Shown: piece by piece, positions 8,364 to 18,376 of the stretch
Layout: the number at the start of each line of letters is the position of its first letter
How positions within the stretch are numbered: position 1 is the stretch's first letter
Assembly (NCBI GenBank): GCA_964517145.1
Contig: CAZFBN010000007.1
Coordinates: 6,291-70,290 of the forward strand
Direction of reading: 5' to 3'
Length of the DNA: 64,000 nt
DNA from: JADJNW01 sp964517145
GTDB taxonomy: Bacteria; Bacteroidota; Bacteroidia; Chitinophagales; Saprospiraceae
Program-made: the position numbers and the translations under genes
The notes under the pieces: model-generated
What the model saw: the letters and a program-made list of their open reading frames with translations, nothing else
What the model was told of the DNA's origin: nothing
Databases searched by the model: none

Positions 8364-9875
8364 GTGGGGGTCATACAACGACAAGGCATTAAAGACAGCA
8401 TAGTAGCATACGCCGGTGTGGCGTTGGGCGCAGTGAATACCTTGTTTATTTATACCCTGATTCCTGAGGATTATTTTGGGTTGTATAATTTTTTGCTCAG
8501 TACAAGTCTGTTGTTGGGGGCATTGTTGCAAATGGGCATGCCGAATGTTTCCCTGCGTTTTTTCTCTACTTTCCGCACGGAAGACAATCGCCACAATGGT
8601 TTTTTGTTTTTATTATTATTACCAACACTCATTGCATCTGGCATTTTTATTATCATTTCATTCATTATTGTGCCTTATTTTCAAAAAGATTTAATACAAG
8701 CTGATAAACAACTCCTGGCACAGTTCCTTTATTACTTGATTCCACTGGCTTTTTTTATAGCAGTAAATGGAATTTTGACTTATTACATCAAAAATTTTCT
8801 GCGCATTGTAGTCCCCACGTTGCTGGATAGCGTGTGGCTCAAAATTGCAGCAGGAGGACTATCCTTGCTTTTGGCATATTCGGTCATTCATTTAGAAGGA
8901 TTTATCAATGGCATCGTAGCAGCTTATGGGGTCGCTACATTGGGATTATTTTTATATGCGCGTTGGTTGGGACAGTTGAATCTTCGTCCGAATTTTCCAT
9001 TTTTAAAAAAACCGCTGCTGCGGCAAATCGGGATTTTCGCGCTTTATGGCATTTTGGGCAGTGTTGGCGGTAACCTCATGACGCAGATTGATCGCACGAT
9101 GATTCCTTTGTTGATAGAAGATAATGGTGTCGCGGAAAACGGGATTTTCAGTATTGTGGCTTACATTGGCACGACGATAGACATTCCGCGCAAATCGCTG
9201 GAAAAAATCGCCGCACCTGCGGTGGCGCAAGCCATTGCGGAGAATGACTGGGCGCATGTGGCGGACTTGTACAAACGTACTTCGATCAATCTTTTTGTCA
9301 TTGGTGCTTTGCTTTTTCTGGGCATTTGGCTCAATTTGGATAGCATTTTTGCAATCATGTCAGAAGGAGAAAAATATGCGCCCGCCCGCAACATTGTTTT
9401 TATCATCGGCATGGCTTCCCTGATTGATATGGTGACGAGTATTAATACGCACATCATCGCTTATTCCCGTTATTTTCGGGTGGCTTTTTACATCATTGTA
9501 GTGCTGGCAGGATTGAATATCGGGTTTAATTACTTGTTTATCAAGGTGTTCGGATTTGGAATAGAAGGCGCAGCTCTGGCGACTTTAGTCTCTATCGTCG
9601 TTTTTAATTTTATTAAATTATTATACATTTATTATACCTTTAAAATGCAGCCGTTCAGCAAAAGCATATTTGGGGTGCTGGTGATTGGGGTGCTGGTTTT
9701 TGGGGTGGTATCAATGCTGCCTCTAACCGGGATCGCATTGTTAGACATTCTTTACAGATCATTAATAATTACCATTTTATACATTATTCCTATTCTCTAT
9801 TTTCGCCTTTCCTTGGATTTAAACCACCTTTTAATAAAAATTTGGAACCAAGTGCGCGAACGCTTAAATTTTTAA
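8364..9875 (+). CDS. MOP-family oligosaccharide flippase (Wzx-like)
   Basis: A 503-residue membrane protein with about 12-14 hydrophobic segments, matching polysaccharide biosynthesis / MATE-like flippases that move lipid-linked glycans across the inner membrane. The N-terminus GVIQRQGIKDSIVAYAGVA is the usual start for the Bacteroidota group, so the GTG at 8364 is taken as the true start; no in-frame ATG fits better. The segment IDRTMIPLLIEDNGVAENGIFS is a typical central loop. It is divergent from the GT2 gene. A specific substrate cannot be assigned. Confidence 0.88.
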   Translation: MGVIQRQGIKDSIVAYAGVALGAVNTLFIYTLIPEDYFGLYNFLLSTSLLLGALLQMGMPNVSLRFFSTFRTEDNRHNGFLFLLLLPTLIASGIFIIISFIIVPYFQKDLIQADKQLLAQFLYYLIPLAFFIAVNGILTYYIKNFLRIVVPTLLDSVWLKIAAGGLSLLLAYSVIHLEGFINGIVAAYGVATLGLFLYARWLGQLNLRPNFPFLKKPLLRQIGIFALYGILGSVGGNLMTQIDRTMIPLLIEDNGVAENGIFSIVAYIGTTIDIPRKSLEKIAAPAVAQAIAENDWAHVADLYKRTSINLFVIGALLFLGIWLNLDSIFAIMSEGEKYAPARNIVFIIGMASLIDMVTSINTHIIAYSRYFRVAFYIIVVLAGLNIGFNYLFIKVFGFGIEGAALATLVSIVVFNFIKLLYIYYTFKMQPFSKSIFGVLVIGVLVFGVVSMLPLTGIALLDILYRSLIITILYIIPILYFRLSLDLNHLLIKIWNQVRERLNF

Positions 9876-9951
9876 CATCTATGCTTTTTAAATATTAGAT
9901 TTATTTCCATACCTTCGCGCACGTATTTTGTTTTAACAAATTCAAAATCTC

Positions 9952-10326
9952 ATGAATATGGCAAAATCTACCCTTTTGTTGCTATGCGCTCTGTTTTGCC
10001 TGTCCGCATTCGACCAACCTCTTCCACAGAATGAATTTGCTTGTAACATTTTTGTGCCCAACGCCTTTTCACCCAATGATGACGGCGTGAACGACGTGTT
10101 TCAGGCACATGTAGGCTGCACAGTGACAGCGTTTGATTTCCGCGTTTTTAATCGCTGGGGTCAAATGGTGTATTCTACTGTCAATCAAGAAGATGGCTGG
10201 GATGGTACGCTGAAAGGCGAGCCGATGCTGTCGGCGGTTTATACCTATGTGCTGCAAGTATCGTACGATCAGGAAGGAGAAACAAAAAGCGAAATCAAGA
10301 CGGGCGATGTAGCGTTGATTCGTTGA
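9952..10326 (+). CDS. short exported protein consisting of a T9SS type B sorting domain
   Basis: A 124-residue protein with a signal peptide (about residues 1-19) followed almost at once by a gliding-motility-associated C-terminal domain: IFVPNAFSPNDDGVNDVF, then FRVFNRWGQMVYS, GWDGTLKG and a closing strand with VALIR. This domain normally sits at the end of much larger secreted proteins and directs them to the type IX secretion system. Here there is virtually no cargo. Two in-frame ATGs (9952 and 9958) are equally plausible. It could be a small secreted protein in its own right or the remnant of a larger gene. Confidence 0.85.
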   Translation: MNMAKSTLLLLCALFCLSAFDQPLPQNEFACNIFVPNAFSPNDDGVNDVFQAHVGCTVTAFDFRVFNRWGQMVYSTVNQEDGWDGTLKGEPMLSAVYTYVLQVSYDQEGETKSEIKTGDVALIR

Positions 10327-10330
10327 GTTG

Positions 10331-10362
10331 GTAGGCAGTGCAGCTTTGCTTACACTGCCTAC
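10331..10362. terminator. hairpin between convergent genes
   Basis: GTAGGCAGTG at 10331-10340 and CACTGCCTAC at 10353-10362 form a perfect 10-bp stem with a 12-base loop, placed between two convergent genes. There is only a short T-rich tract, but position and strength fit a bidirectional terminator. Confidence 0.6.
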
Positions 10363-10371
10363 TAATTGTTG

Positions 10372-11067
10372 TTATTTACTTTTGCTGAATTTCGTCAGCA
10401 CCATGGAGCTTTCCAGGTTTCCTTTTTTATCGTAGGATTCTTGCTTTATCATGCCAATTTTTGGTGCATACCAAGCAATGGTGGTAAAATTTTTGCCTAC
10501 CAGCATTTTAGTGTTAGTCACGTAGCTTATTTTATAAGTCTCATAATTGCCCGTTGGGGTCGTAATCATTTCTTGCCCTTCTACTTTTCGTCCCGTCACA
10601 TCAATGGTCATTTTCATCAGATTCACACCGCCGCTGCCTGCTTTGATTTCCATGTGCGCGTCGGGTAGCGCTTGCCCCACGGCGAGTTTAGACGGCAGTT
10701 GTAGCTGATCGCCAGTCACTTGCATTTCCATTTGAGAAAATGACTGCGTCATCTGCGGCATCATTGCCGTCACATCCATGTAAAGCGTATTGGCTTTGCA
10801 GGTCACTTTATAATTTCCCTTAGTCGTTTCTTTTCCATTTTTATCAAACATCATTACATCCACTTGTGCCGTAAGTCCGTCTGCCCCAGCATCGTCTATA
10901 ATGACCACATTTTGCTTCGACACCATCACGACTTTGCCTTTGTCATCGTAAAAAGTGTACTCCAGCGCTGCTCCTTTTTCAAACGGGAAAAACATGGCAC
11001 AATCTTGCGCGGCTAATCTGCCAACCATCAGCAGCATAATTCCTAAAAAGATAGAATTGGTTTTCAT
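10372..11067 (-). CDS. secreted protein, TapB/DUF3108-like
   Basis: A 231-residue protein with a signal peptide (MKTNSIFLGIMLLMVGRLAAQ) and a mature part that reads as all-beta. It starts DCAMFFPFEKGAALEYTFYDDKG and ends with TIAWYAPKIGMIKQESYDKKGN. The 'FPF..G..LEY' opening and the 'W.AP.iG.iK.E.YD..G' ending are features of TapB/DUF3108-like periplasmic proteins common in Bacteroidota. Role unknown; it has no obvious operon partner. Confidence 0.7.
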   Translation of the reverse strand: MKTNSIFLGIMLLMVGRLAAQDCAMFFPFEKGAALEYTFYDDKGKVVMVSKQNVVIIDDAGADGLTAQVDVMMFDKNGKETTKGNYKVTCKANTLYMDVTAMMPQMTQSFSQMEMQVTGDQLQLPSKLAVGQALPDAHMEIKAGSGGVNLMKMTIDVTGRKVEGQEMITTPTGNYETYKISYVTNTKMLVGKNFTTIAWYAPKIGMIKQESYDKKGNLESSMVLTKFSKSK

Positions 11068-11274
11068 CAGCAGTGTATTTTGATTCGGAAATTGTTGCCT
11101 AATAAACAGCCCTTTTCGCCGAAAAATTATAAAATTGCAAAAGAATATTCGCTACAATTCTAAAAAACGTTATTCCTTCGTTAAAAATGTCCAACGTAGA
11201 ACAGTTCGATACAAATGTCCACAACTTGCCAGGCTTATTTGCAGTTTAACTCGTATTATCAAAAAATCAATCGA

Positions 11275-11985
11275 ATGAACACCATCTTAAAATGCAGCAC
11301 AACCGTGCTTTTCCTCGCTTTCTCAAGCATTATGCTATTGGCAAGCCCGTCGCATAAAATTTGGGATCAATTATTACAAAAATATGTAAGCTCCGCAGGA
11401 AAAGTTAATTACAAAGGATTTAAGCAGTCCAAAACGCAATTAAATGCTTATTTGGATGAATTAGCCAAAAATCCGGTGCAGGACAAATGGTCAAAAGCGG
11501 AAAAGATGGCTTACTGGATCAACGCGTACAATGCCTTCACCATCAAGCTGATCGTTGACAATTATCCCGTAAGCAGTATTACCAAATTGCACAATGGCAA
11601 ACCTTGGGATGTAAAATGGATCAAATTAGGCAATCAAACTTATTCACTTAATAATATTGAAAATGACATATTGCGTCCACAATTTAAAGATGCACGTATT
11701 CATTTCGCCGTTAATTGCGCTGCAAAATCTTGCCCGCCTTTGCTAAACCGCGCTTGGACGGCAGAAAACCTGGATCAGTACCTCAATCAACAGGCGAAAG
11801 CTTTTATTAATCATGCAACTTATAATAAAATCAGCGTCAGTGCGGTGCAACTTTCTAAAATTTTTGAATGGTATGGCGAAGATTTTGGAGACATCATAAA
11901 TTATTTAAATAAATATGCTACAATTAAAATAAAATCCAATGCGACTGTAAAATACATCGAATATGATTGGGCGCTAAATGAATAA
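11275..11985 (+). CDS. DUF547 domain protein
   Basis: A 236-residue exported protein from ATG 11275 (signal peptide about residues 1-23). The earlier in-frame start at 11215 adds 20 residues that do not look like a signal sequence. DUF547 hallmarks are present: KWSKAEKMAYWINAYNAFTIKLI, the RIHFAVNCAAKSCPPL block with two cysteines, and FEWYGEDFG. The family is widespread and has no assigned reaction; the conserved Cys and acidic residues suggest an enzyme. It stands alone between divergent and downstream genes. Confidence 0.88.
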   Translation: MNTILKCSTTVLFLAFSSIMLLASPSHKIWDQLLQKYVSSAGKVNYKGFKQSKTQLNAYLDELAKNPVQDKWSKAEKMAYWINAYNAFTIKLIVDNYPVSSITKLHNGKPWDVKWIKLGNQTYSLNNIENDILRPQFKDARIHFAVNCAAKSCPPLLNRAWTAENLDQYLNQQAKAFINHATYNKISVSAVQLSKIFEWYGEDFGDIINYLNKYATIKIKSNATVKYIEYDWALNE

Positions 11986-12011
11986 AGGGTTAGGGTTGGA
12001 ATGATGGAAGG

Positions 12012-12041
12012 TTGGAAAACTGGAAAGTTGGAAAACTGGAA
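12012..12041. repeat. short tandem repeat, 16-bp period
   Basis: The 14-mer TTGGAAAACTGGAA occurs at 12012-12025 and again at 12028-12041 in the gap before the RNA methyltransferase gene, inside a longer purine-rich run of related words (GGTTGGAA, GGAAGG). It resembles the simple-word intergenic repeats seen elsewhere in this window. Confidence 0.6.
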
Positions 12042-12080
12042 TGCCTGGTATTTCCTATCTTCGTCGCTTAATTTGCAGCA

Positions 12081-13439
12081 ATGAAATTACCGCCTGCTTT
12101 CACCGCGCAGATGCAAGCGCAGCTTGGACAAGAATTGGAAGCTTTCCAATCCGTTTTGGAAACTGTGCCTCCGGTCAGCATCCGTTGGAATCCTTTGAAA
12201 ATGAATAATTTAGAAGAAAATCTTGAAAAAGTAAAATGGTTTGCTGACGGGGTCTATTTGTCGGAGCGACCTGTTTTCACACTCGATCCTTTATTACACG
12301 CCGGTGCGTATTATGTGCAAGAAGCTTCTTCGATGTTTGTGGCAGAGGCAGTGCGCCAACTTTTTGATTTACAACAATCTATGAAAATTTTGGATCTATG
12401 CGCGGCACCTGGCGGTAAAAGTACCTTATTAGCATCTATCATAACAAAGGAAAGTCTTTTACTTGCAAATGAAGTTATTCGTACTCGTTATCAAATTTTA
12501 CATGAAAATATCATAAAATGGGGTGCTCCCAATACCCACCTGAGCAACGCTGATAGCCGCGATTTTGCTGGGTTAGTGCATTTTTTTGATTTAGTGTTGA
12601 TAGACGCGCCTTGCTCCGGAGAAGGGCTCTTCCGAAAGGACAAACGTGCCATAGAAGAATGGTCGCCCGCGCACGTAGAGCACTGCTCGGTGCGGCAAAA
12701 ACGCATTCTGGCAGATGCTGCAAAAACGGTGGCACCCGGCGGCATTTTGATTTATTGTACTTGTACGTATAATGATATTGAAAATGAATGCAATGCAGAA
12801 TGGCTTGCACAGGAGTTTGATTTTGAAGCAGTTAAACTTAACATTCCGGATGAATGGAATATCATAAGCAAAAAAACAGGGTATCAATTTTATCCACATC
12901 GAGTGCAGGGAGAAGGGTTTTACATCAGTTGCTTTCGCCGAAAAGTGAGTAAACTAAATGTTATAAAACCGCGTCCTTTTCCGCATTTGTCGCCTTTATC
13001 TGCTAAATTGACTCCTACGGTCAGACAGTGGTTAAAAACACCCGATGATTTTCAGTTTTTTGAAGATAAATTCAATAATATTATAGCTATTTTAAAATCA
13101 CAAGTAGAAGATTGTCAACAAATTACCCAATATATACGAAAAATGGATATTGGTTTGGAAATGGGGACTTTTAAAGGAAAAGATTTTGTGCCGGCTCACG
13201 CGCTTGCCCTCAGCACTGCCATTGCAACAGACTTGCCAGCAGTAGAATTAGATAAAGAACAAGCGCTTCGCTTTTTAAAAAAAGAGAATATTATATTGGG
13301 AAAAATACCAGAAGGTTGGGCACTCGCGCGCTATCAAGGGCACAACCTGGGCTGGCTAAAGGGCATCGGAAGCCGCATCAACAATTATTTTCCAAAAAAC
13401 TGGCGAATTTTGATGGATCTACCTTCTGATAATCTGTAA
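12081..13439 (+). CDS. RsmF/NOL1-NOP2-Sun family RNA cytosine-C5 methyltransferase
   Basis: A 452-residue SAM-dependent m5C methyltransferase acting on ribosomal (less likely transfer) RNA. Motif I is ILDLCAAPGGKST (about residues 105-117). The two cysteines needed for catalysis are in DAPCSGEGLF (motif IV) and YCTCTYNDIEN (motif VI). The YYVQEASSMFVAE segment is the family's N-motif. A C-terminal ~130-residue extension after the Rossmann core has the LKGIGSRINNYFPKNWRI ending seen in RsmF-type proteins with a PUA-like tail. Position on the rRNA cannot be deduced. Confidence 0.9.
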   Translation: MKLPPAFTAQMQAQLGQELEAFQSVLETVPPVSIRWNPLKMNNLEENLEKVKWFADGVYLSERPVFTLDPLLHAGAYYVQEASSMFVAEAVRQLFDLQQSMKILDLCAAPGGKSTLLASIITKESLLLANEVIRTRYQILHENIIKWGAPNTHLSNADSRDFAGLVHFFDLVLIDAPCSGEGLFRKDKRAIEEWSPAHVEHCSVRQKRILADAAKTVAPGGILIYCTCTYNDIENECNAEWLAQEFDFEAVKLNIPDEWNIISKKTGYQFYPHRVQGEGFYISCFRRKVSKLNVIKPRPFPHLSPLSAKLTPTVRQWLKTPDDFQFFEDKFNNIIAILKSQVEDCQQITQYIRKMDIGLEMGTFKGKDFVPAHALALSTAIATDLPAVELDKEQALRFLKKENIILGKIPEGWALARYQGHNLGWLKGIGSRINNYFPKNWRILMDLPSDNL

Positions 13440-13515
13440 AGGTTTTTCGGGGTTATGATGTGTAGTTTTCTCTATTCATTATTATTTTAAATAAATCTTA
13501 TAAGGTTATTAAAAA

Positions 13516-14196
13516 TTATTCCAATCTTCCCATATCGCGCACCAAAATTTTACCACGATTAAAATAAATTAAATCTGATTTTTTGAGTTCATTTAAAACG
13601 AGGGTAACGGTTTGACGAGAAGTACATGTAATATTAGCAATATCTTGATGTGTAAGTGAGTGTTTTAGAAGCATTTCAAAGCCTACCCGACGCCCCTGGC
13701 GAATGACGGAATCTTTGATAAATTCGATGATACGAGTCCGTGCATCTTTAAAAATCAAGGATTCCAGTTTATTTTCAGCTTTGATGAGCCGACTGCCAAA
13801 CAGTGCCATGATATTATTACATAATTCAAAATTCATACTCATAATTTTCTTAAAATCATCCACTTTCAATACATACAAGTGTACATCTTCCCGCAATGCC
13901 TGCGCAAAATCCTGCCGTTCTACCTCGCCCACCAAGCCTAACTCGCCAAACATTGCCATTGGATGAATTAGACTTTTAATCACTTCTTTCCCATCATTGG
14001 AGTGCATCCCAATTTTTACGGTTCCTTTCGCAAGAAAATAAACCGAATCAGAAGCTTCGCCCGGCATATAAATAAAGCTGTAACGCGGTTTCACCTTCCA
14101 TTCCATCAAATCCGATAAGTGGTTTCGCTCTTCTTCTGAAAGTGGGCTAAAAAGCGGAAATTGGCTTAAAAAGGACGCTTTTGCTTCTGGATTCAT
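13516..14196 (-). CDS. Crp/Fnr family transcriptional regulator
   Basis: A 226-residue regulator with an N-terminal cyclic-nucleotide-binding-type beta-roll (about residues 15-125, with GTVKIGMHSNDGKE and MFGELGLVGE), a dimerisation helix and a C-terminal winged HTH. The recognition helix reads TSRQTVTLVLNELKK, close in layout to Crp (SRETV) and so likely to bind a TGTGA/TTGAT-type dyad. There is no N-terminal cysteine cluster, so it is not an Fe-S FNR. It may act on the dyads at 42760-42797, but that is inference; the effector is unknown. It is convergent with the RNA methyltransferase gene. Confidence 0.9.
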   Translation of the reverse strand: MNPEAKASFLSQFPLFSPLSEEERNHLSDLMEWKVKPRYSFIYMPGEASDSVYFLAKGTVKIGMHSNDGKEVIKSLIHPMAMFGELGLVGEVERQDFAQALREDVHLYVLKVDDFKKIMSMNFELCNNIMALFGSRLIKAENKLESLIFKDARTRIIEFIKDSVIRQGRRVGFEMLLKHSLTHQDIANITCTSRQTVTLVLNELKKSDLIYFNRGKILVRDMGRLE

Positions 14197-14450
14197 GACC
14201 TTTAATTTTGATTGTTGAAAAGATTGTTTTCAAAAATAAAAAATGGGTTGTATCGGCTTTTTCAGCGTTGCTGTTTGGCTAATGCAAATAAAGAGACACC
14301 AAGCTTTGGCGCTCCCCCTATGGCAACGTACTTTTTTTCGCAATTAATTTTGAAAATAACAGGGGCAGTGGAAGGATGTAGGGGTTGGTAATCAGAAGTT
14401 AATAGTAAATAGTCAAGGGTTAAGGGTCAGATATTATAAAATGTGTTTTT

Positions 14451-15392
14451 TTAATAATTTATCGATACTGAATCCAGCGCTGCATTATATCCAGCAAAGA
14501 TACCCTGCCCATTTTCAATATTATCGTAAATTATAACCGGCTCATTCAGAGGCGAATCCGAGCTTGTTTGTTGCCGACTTAATGAATTATGATACAAATA
14601 ATATTCTTTAGAAACAGAGCGCAATTCTGCAAACATTTTGCCGATATACTCGCGGCGCGGGTCAATATTCACTTGCAATGGAAAAGAATAAGCGACCTGC
14701 CTGCCGTTAATCGTTTTGTCATCGAGCAAAACGCCGCCCTGAAAATACGCAATCAGAGAGTTATCATCCAATTCTGAAGAAAATTGAATTTTTTGTAAAG
14801 CCGCATCGGTAACAATGGTGTCGCCATTGATTAAGCGATATTCAATCACTTGTTGATAAAAATTCAAGTGATAATAATTTTCCTGTTCTGCCGGATCAAT
14901 AAAAGTAATCGCCACCGTATATTGGTATGCCCACCTGCCGCCATCAATTGGTAAAATCCTCAAATCGGAAAGCTCCAAAGAGCGAATTTCAGTTTGTGAA
15001 GGGATGCTACTCATTGCAGCAACTGGCTCAAAATCAGGCGCTTCTGCACGAATGGTATAAACAACATTTACTTTCGGTGTAAAATTGCGTGTAATGTAAT
15101 AAGGGTAAGTTTCTGATGTGCCCGGCACCAATTCTAACACTTCCAGGAGTCGATTCCCTTCGTACAACTGCACCTTTGCATGATCTAAATAAAGCGAATC
15201 CTCGGTACTAAGCGGCGAGCGCGTTTTAGAAACCTGCACCCTCACCGGCTGCCCCGGCGCAAAATTGCTCACAATAACCAATTCTGCTAGTGTTTCGTTC
15301 AAGTTTAAATTGACTTGATCCTCGCAGCTAAAAAACAACGCAAGGATAAAAAAACCGAGTAAAAACCGATGTGTAAATAAGTAGTTGAGCAT
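14451..15392 (-). CDS. DUF4249 lipoprotein
   Basis: A 313-residue predicted outer-membrane lipoprotein: signal peptide ending in the lipobox LFFSC, then DQVNLNLNE...LVIVSNFAPGQPVRVQVSKTRSP, the DUF4249 signature. The mature part is beta-rich. Genes of this family nearly always lie directly downstream of TonB-dependent receptors with a carboxypeptidase-like domain, as here, and are thought to assist uptake, much as SusD assists SusC. The ligand is unknown. Confidence 0.88.
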   Translation of the reverse strand: MLNYLFTHRFLLGFFILALFFSCEDQVNLNLNETLAELVIVSNFAPGQPVRVQVSKTRSPLSTEDSLYLDHAKVQLYEGNRLLEVLELVPGTSETYPYYITRNFTPKVNVVYTIRAEAPDFEPVAAMSSIPSQTEIRSLELSDLRILPIDGGRWAYQYTVAITFIDPAEQENYYHLNFYQQVIEYRLINGDTIVTDAALQKIQFSSELDDNSLIAYFQGGVLLDDKTINGRQVAYSFPLQVNIDPRREYIGKMFAELRSVSKEYYLYHNSLSRQQTSSDSPLNEPVIIYDNIENGQGIFAGYNAALDSVSINY

Positions 15393-15585
15393 TTTTAATT
15401 ATTTATTAAATATTTTGTAAATCAGAACGATCAGTATTTTACAAACAATAAAAACCACATTTAATTTTACTTAATTGCTTTAGTAACTGAGCATATCTTA
15501 TTTATAATTTTACGCGAAGCGTCTGATAACCATTCATTTACAAAACGTCAATAAATAAATTAAAAATACCCAATTACTCATCATA

Positions 15586-18258
15586 TTAAAAACGAATAGA
15601 ATAACTTACAGAAGGCAGCACCGGCAGTAGCCACACCTGTACCACTTCTTTGGTTTCTTTTAATTCTTCACCTTCGGTTATAAATTTATTACGCAACTCA
15701 TAATAAATCGGGTTTCTACGATTGTAAGCATTGTAAACGCCAATATTTACATGGTGTAATATTTTTCGGGTATGAAATGAAAAACGGGCATTGGCATCAA
15801 GTCGATGGTAAATAGGCATTCTAAATTTATTTTTCGCTCCGTAATTTGTCACCGACACAACTGTGCCATCAGGCAGGATGTATTCATACTCCGACACCGG
15901 AAAACTATAAGCCAGACCAGACCCTACTAACCAATTGGCACTCAAGCTAATCCAGTTATTTATTTTATGTTGTAATACAATTTTAAAATCATGCCGCCGA
16001 TCATATTTAAATGGATAACGCCTTCCTAAATTCACCCGATCAAATTGCCGGTCGCTCCGCGAGAGCGTGTAGGCGATCCAACCGGTGGTATTTTTGGTAG
16101 ATTTTCGCAATAAAAATTCAGCGCCATATGATGTGCCGTTACCAAGTGTTACATTGTTTTCCCAATCATTTAAAAAGAAAGCGCCCTCAGAAAAACTCAA
16201 TAAATTAGTCATTTTTTTATAATATCCTTCCACATCCAGTTCCCAGCCTTTCCAGGTATAATCTACCCCAGCAGATGCTTGCCAGGCATTTTGTGGCGGT
16301 ACTTTGGCAGTGGCAGACACCCATAAGTCCGTTGGCAAACCAATATTTGAATTGGATAACAAATGCAAAAATTGTGTCATGCGTCCACCCGTAGCCCGAA
16401 AACCAAAGCGATCCGATGCTCTCCAATACGCAGAAAAACGCGGCTGCAACGCAACATATTTTGTCTGTTGCACTTCCAGCAATGCAGCATGCAATCCCAG
16501 ATTGATAGACCAGCGCGTACCGGGCGTCAGGTTGCTTTCGGCATAAGCCACATACTCCCTGGAAGTGATCGGATCGTTGCCTTGCACTTCCTCATTGCGC
16601 AGGTATTCAGTAGATTCATTATAAGTTAAAGCCCCTGGATTAAAGCTTCGCTGGGTCACATTTGCGCCAAAGCGCAGGGTATGCGAAGGCGTCCACAAAT
16701 AGTCAAAATCGATGCGTCCGCCAAGGTCTTCGATGCTGGAAAGATACCAACCGTACTCAAATTGTTTCACCCAGGTTCTGTCCGCATTCAAAAAGACCAC
16801 TGAGTCAACGGTGCCATAATACACATCCGTCCACAACTTGCTGTATGTCAGCGTTGTATTAGAAAATAATTTATTGTTGAATAAATGATTCCATCGAAAT
16901 GCCGCCACCGTATTGCCCCAGCGCAAGGTTTCGCCGTACCACTGGTCGTATCGAAAATGCAGCGTATCTTCATTATAATTTCTAATGAGTTGAATACTAT
17001 CCGAACGGGCACCATTATTATTAAAATTATCACTACCGCGATAAAAACTTAAATAAACTTTATCCCGATGTGAAAAAGTATAATTAATTTTGGCATTAAT
17101 ATCATAAAAACGATACCCCGTTTCGCCGATTTCGCCTTTTTGTGCTTTTTCATCTGCCGACAAAGGATTCAAATACCAATTCAAAAACGACTGCCGTGCT
17201 GATATAAAAAAAGAGCTTTTGTCTTTAATAAGAGGTCCTTCCAGCGAAGCCCGCAAGGTAAGCAAACCCGCTTCCACTTGACCCCGAAAACGCTTCATGT
17301 TACCTTCTTTGGTGTGAATGTCCAACACAGAAGACAAACGACCACCATAACGCGCTGGAAATCCGCCTTTTAACAATTGCGCACTGCGAATGGCATCCGA
17401 ATTAAAAACCGAAAATAATCCCGCTGCATGTAAAACATTATACACCGGTACCCCATCTATTAAAATTAAATTGTGTTCTGGATTGCCGCCACGTACATGA
17501 ATACCGCCGATACCATCCGCTCCGGTTTGAATACCTGGCATTAAATGTGTGGTACGAATCAGATCCGGTTCTCCGCCCAACGAAGGCAATTGTTCAATGT
17601 CTTCCGCGCTGAATGTATTTGTGGAAATGCCCGACCGCAGGGCGCTGCTGGTCGAATCCGTTGCAAAAACCTCCACTTCCGGCAGCGTTAGCGAAGATTT
17701 TAATGCAATCCGAACCTGTTCATTTTTTTCCAATAAAAACGCTTGTTGCACAGGTTCATAACCTAAATAATAAATGCTTAAACGCAAATTTCCACCCGGA
17801 ACAGTGATGCTAAAAAAACCATATTCATTCGTTTCTACGCCTTTGCCGCTGCGCTGATCGAGCACGCTGGCGGCAATGAGTCGCTCGCCGGTTTCGGCAT
17901 CTTCAATGAATCCGCTGATGGTATATTTTTTTTCAGTAGGCGGCACCACAAAGGAGCGGTACAACACAATTTGATCGCCAATCACCTGATAAGAAATGCC
18001 TGTATTGCGAAGCAAGGCATCTAAAACAGAAGCAAGCGCTTGTTTTTTATATTTTCCGCTTACTAATTTATTGGGTAACAAATGATTAGCAAAAGAAAGA
18101 TTCACCTCATTTTCCTGTATCAGCATAAGAAGTGCAGCTTCGAGTGAGACATTTTTGACACGCAGATCAATGCGTTGCTCCAGGGCTGACTGCGCGTTTA
18201 CCGCACTGCCCCAAAGCGCTAGCAAAAGCCAGATCACTGCCCAACTTCCCTGTTTCAT
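15586..18258 (-). CDS. TonB-dependent receptor with STN signalling domain
   Basis: An 890-residue outer-membrane receptor from ATG 18258; 13 extra codons upstream do not look like a signal peptide. Order of parts: signal peptide (about 1-23), STN domain (RIDLRVKNVSLEAALLML, about 28-95), carboxypeptidase-regulatory-like domain (YTISGFIEDAETGERLIAASV), plug (EQLPSLGGEPDLIRTTHLMPG, HVRGGNPEHNLILIDGVPVY), then a 22-strand-type barrel ending in SVSYSIRF with a terminal Phe. The STN domain is what contacts FecR-type anti-sigma factors, and fecR and sigma genes lie directly upstream on the same strand. Likely a sensing and uptake receptor, substrate unknown. Confidence 0.92.
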   Translation of the reverse strand: MKQGSWAVIWLLLALWGSAVNAQSALEQRIDLRVKNVSLEAALLMLIQENEVNLSFANHLLPNKLVSGKYKKQALASVLDALLRNTGISYQVIGDQIVLYRSFVVPPTEKKYTISGFIEDAETGERLIAASVLDQRSGKGVETNEYGFFSITVPGGNLRLSIYYLGYEPVQQAFLLEKNEQVRIALKSSLTLPEVEVFATDSTSSALRSGISTNTFSAEDIEQLPSLGGEPDLIRTTHLMPGIQTGADGIGGIHVRGGNPEHNLILIDGVPVYNVLHAAGLFSVFNSDAIRSAQLLKGGFPARYGGRLSSVLDIHTKEGNMKRFRGQVEAGLLTLRASLEGPLIKDKSSFFISARQSFLNWYLNPLSADEKAQKGEIGETGYRFYDINAKINYTFSHRDKVYLSFYRGSDNFNNNGARSDSIQLIRNYNEDTLHFRYDQWYGETLRWGNTVAAFRWNHLFNNKLFSNTTLTYSKLWTDVYYGTVDSVVFLNADRTWVKQFEYGWYLSSIEDLGGRIDFDYLWTPSHTLRFGANVTQRSFNPGALTYNESTEYLRNEEVQGNDPITSREYVAYAESNLTPGTRWSINLGLHAALLEVQQTKYVALQPRFSAYWRASDRFGFRATGGRMTQFLHLLSNSNIGLPTDLWVSATAKVPPQNAWQASAGVDYTWKGWELDVEGYYKKMTNLLSFSEGAFFLNDWENNVTLGNGTSYGAEFLLRKSTKNTTGWIAYTLSRSDRQFDRVNLGRRYPFKYDRRHDFKIVLQHKINNWISLSANWLVGSGLAYSFPVSEYEYILPDGTVVSVTNYGAKNKFRMPIYHRLDANARFSFHTRKILHHVNIGVYNAYNRRNPIYYELRNKFITEGEELKETKEVVQVWLLPVLPSVSYSIRF

Positions 18259-18376
18259 CTTGATGTATTGTAAAAATATTCCATAAGCGGAACTCAAATT
18301 TACGCTTATTTATGCAGGAAAGAAAGAGGGGAAGGGTAGATTGTACCTTAAATTTTACTTTATCCAAACAAAAATT

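Noticed and set aside
13440..13515. Terminator between the RNA methyltransferase and Crp/Fnr genes
   Set aside because: Only AT-rich sequence; no stem of useful length was found.
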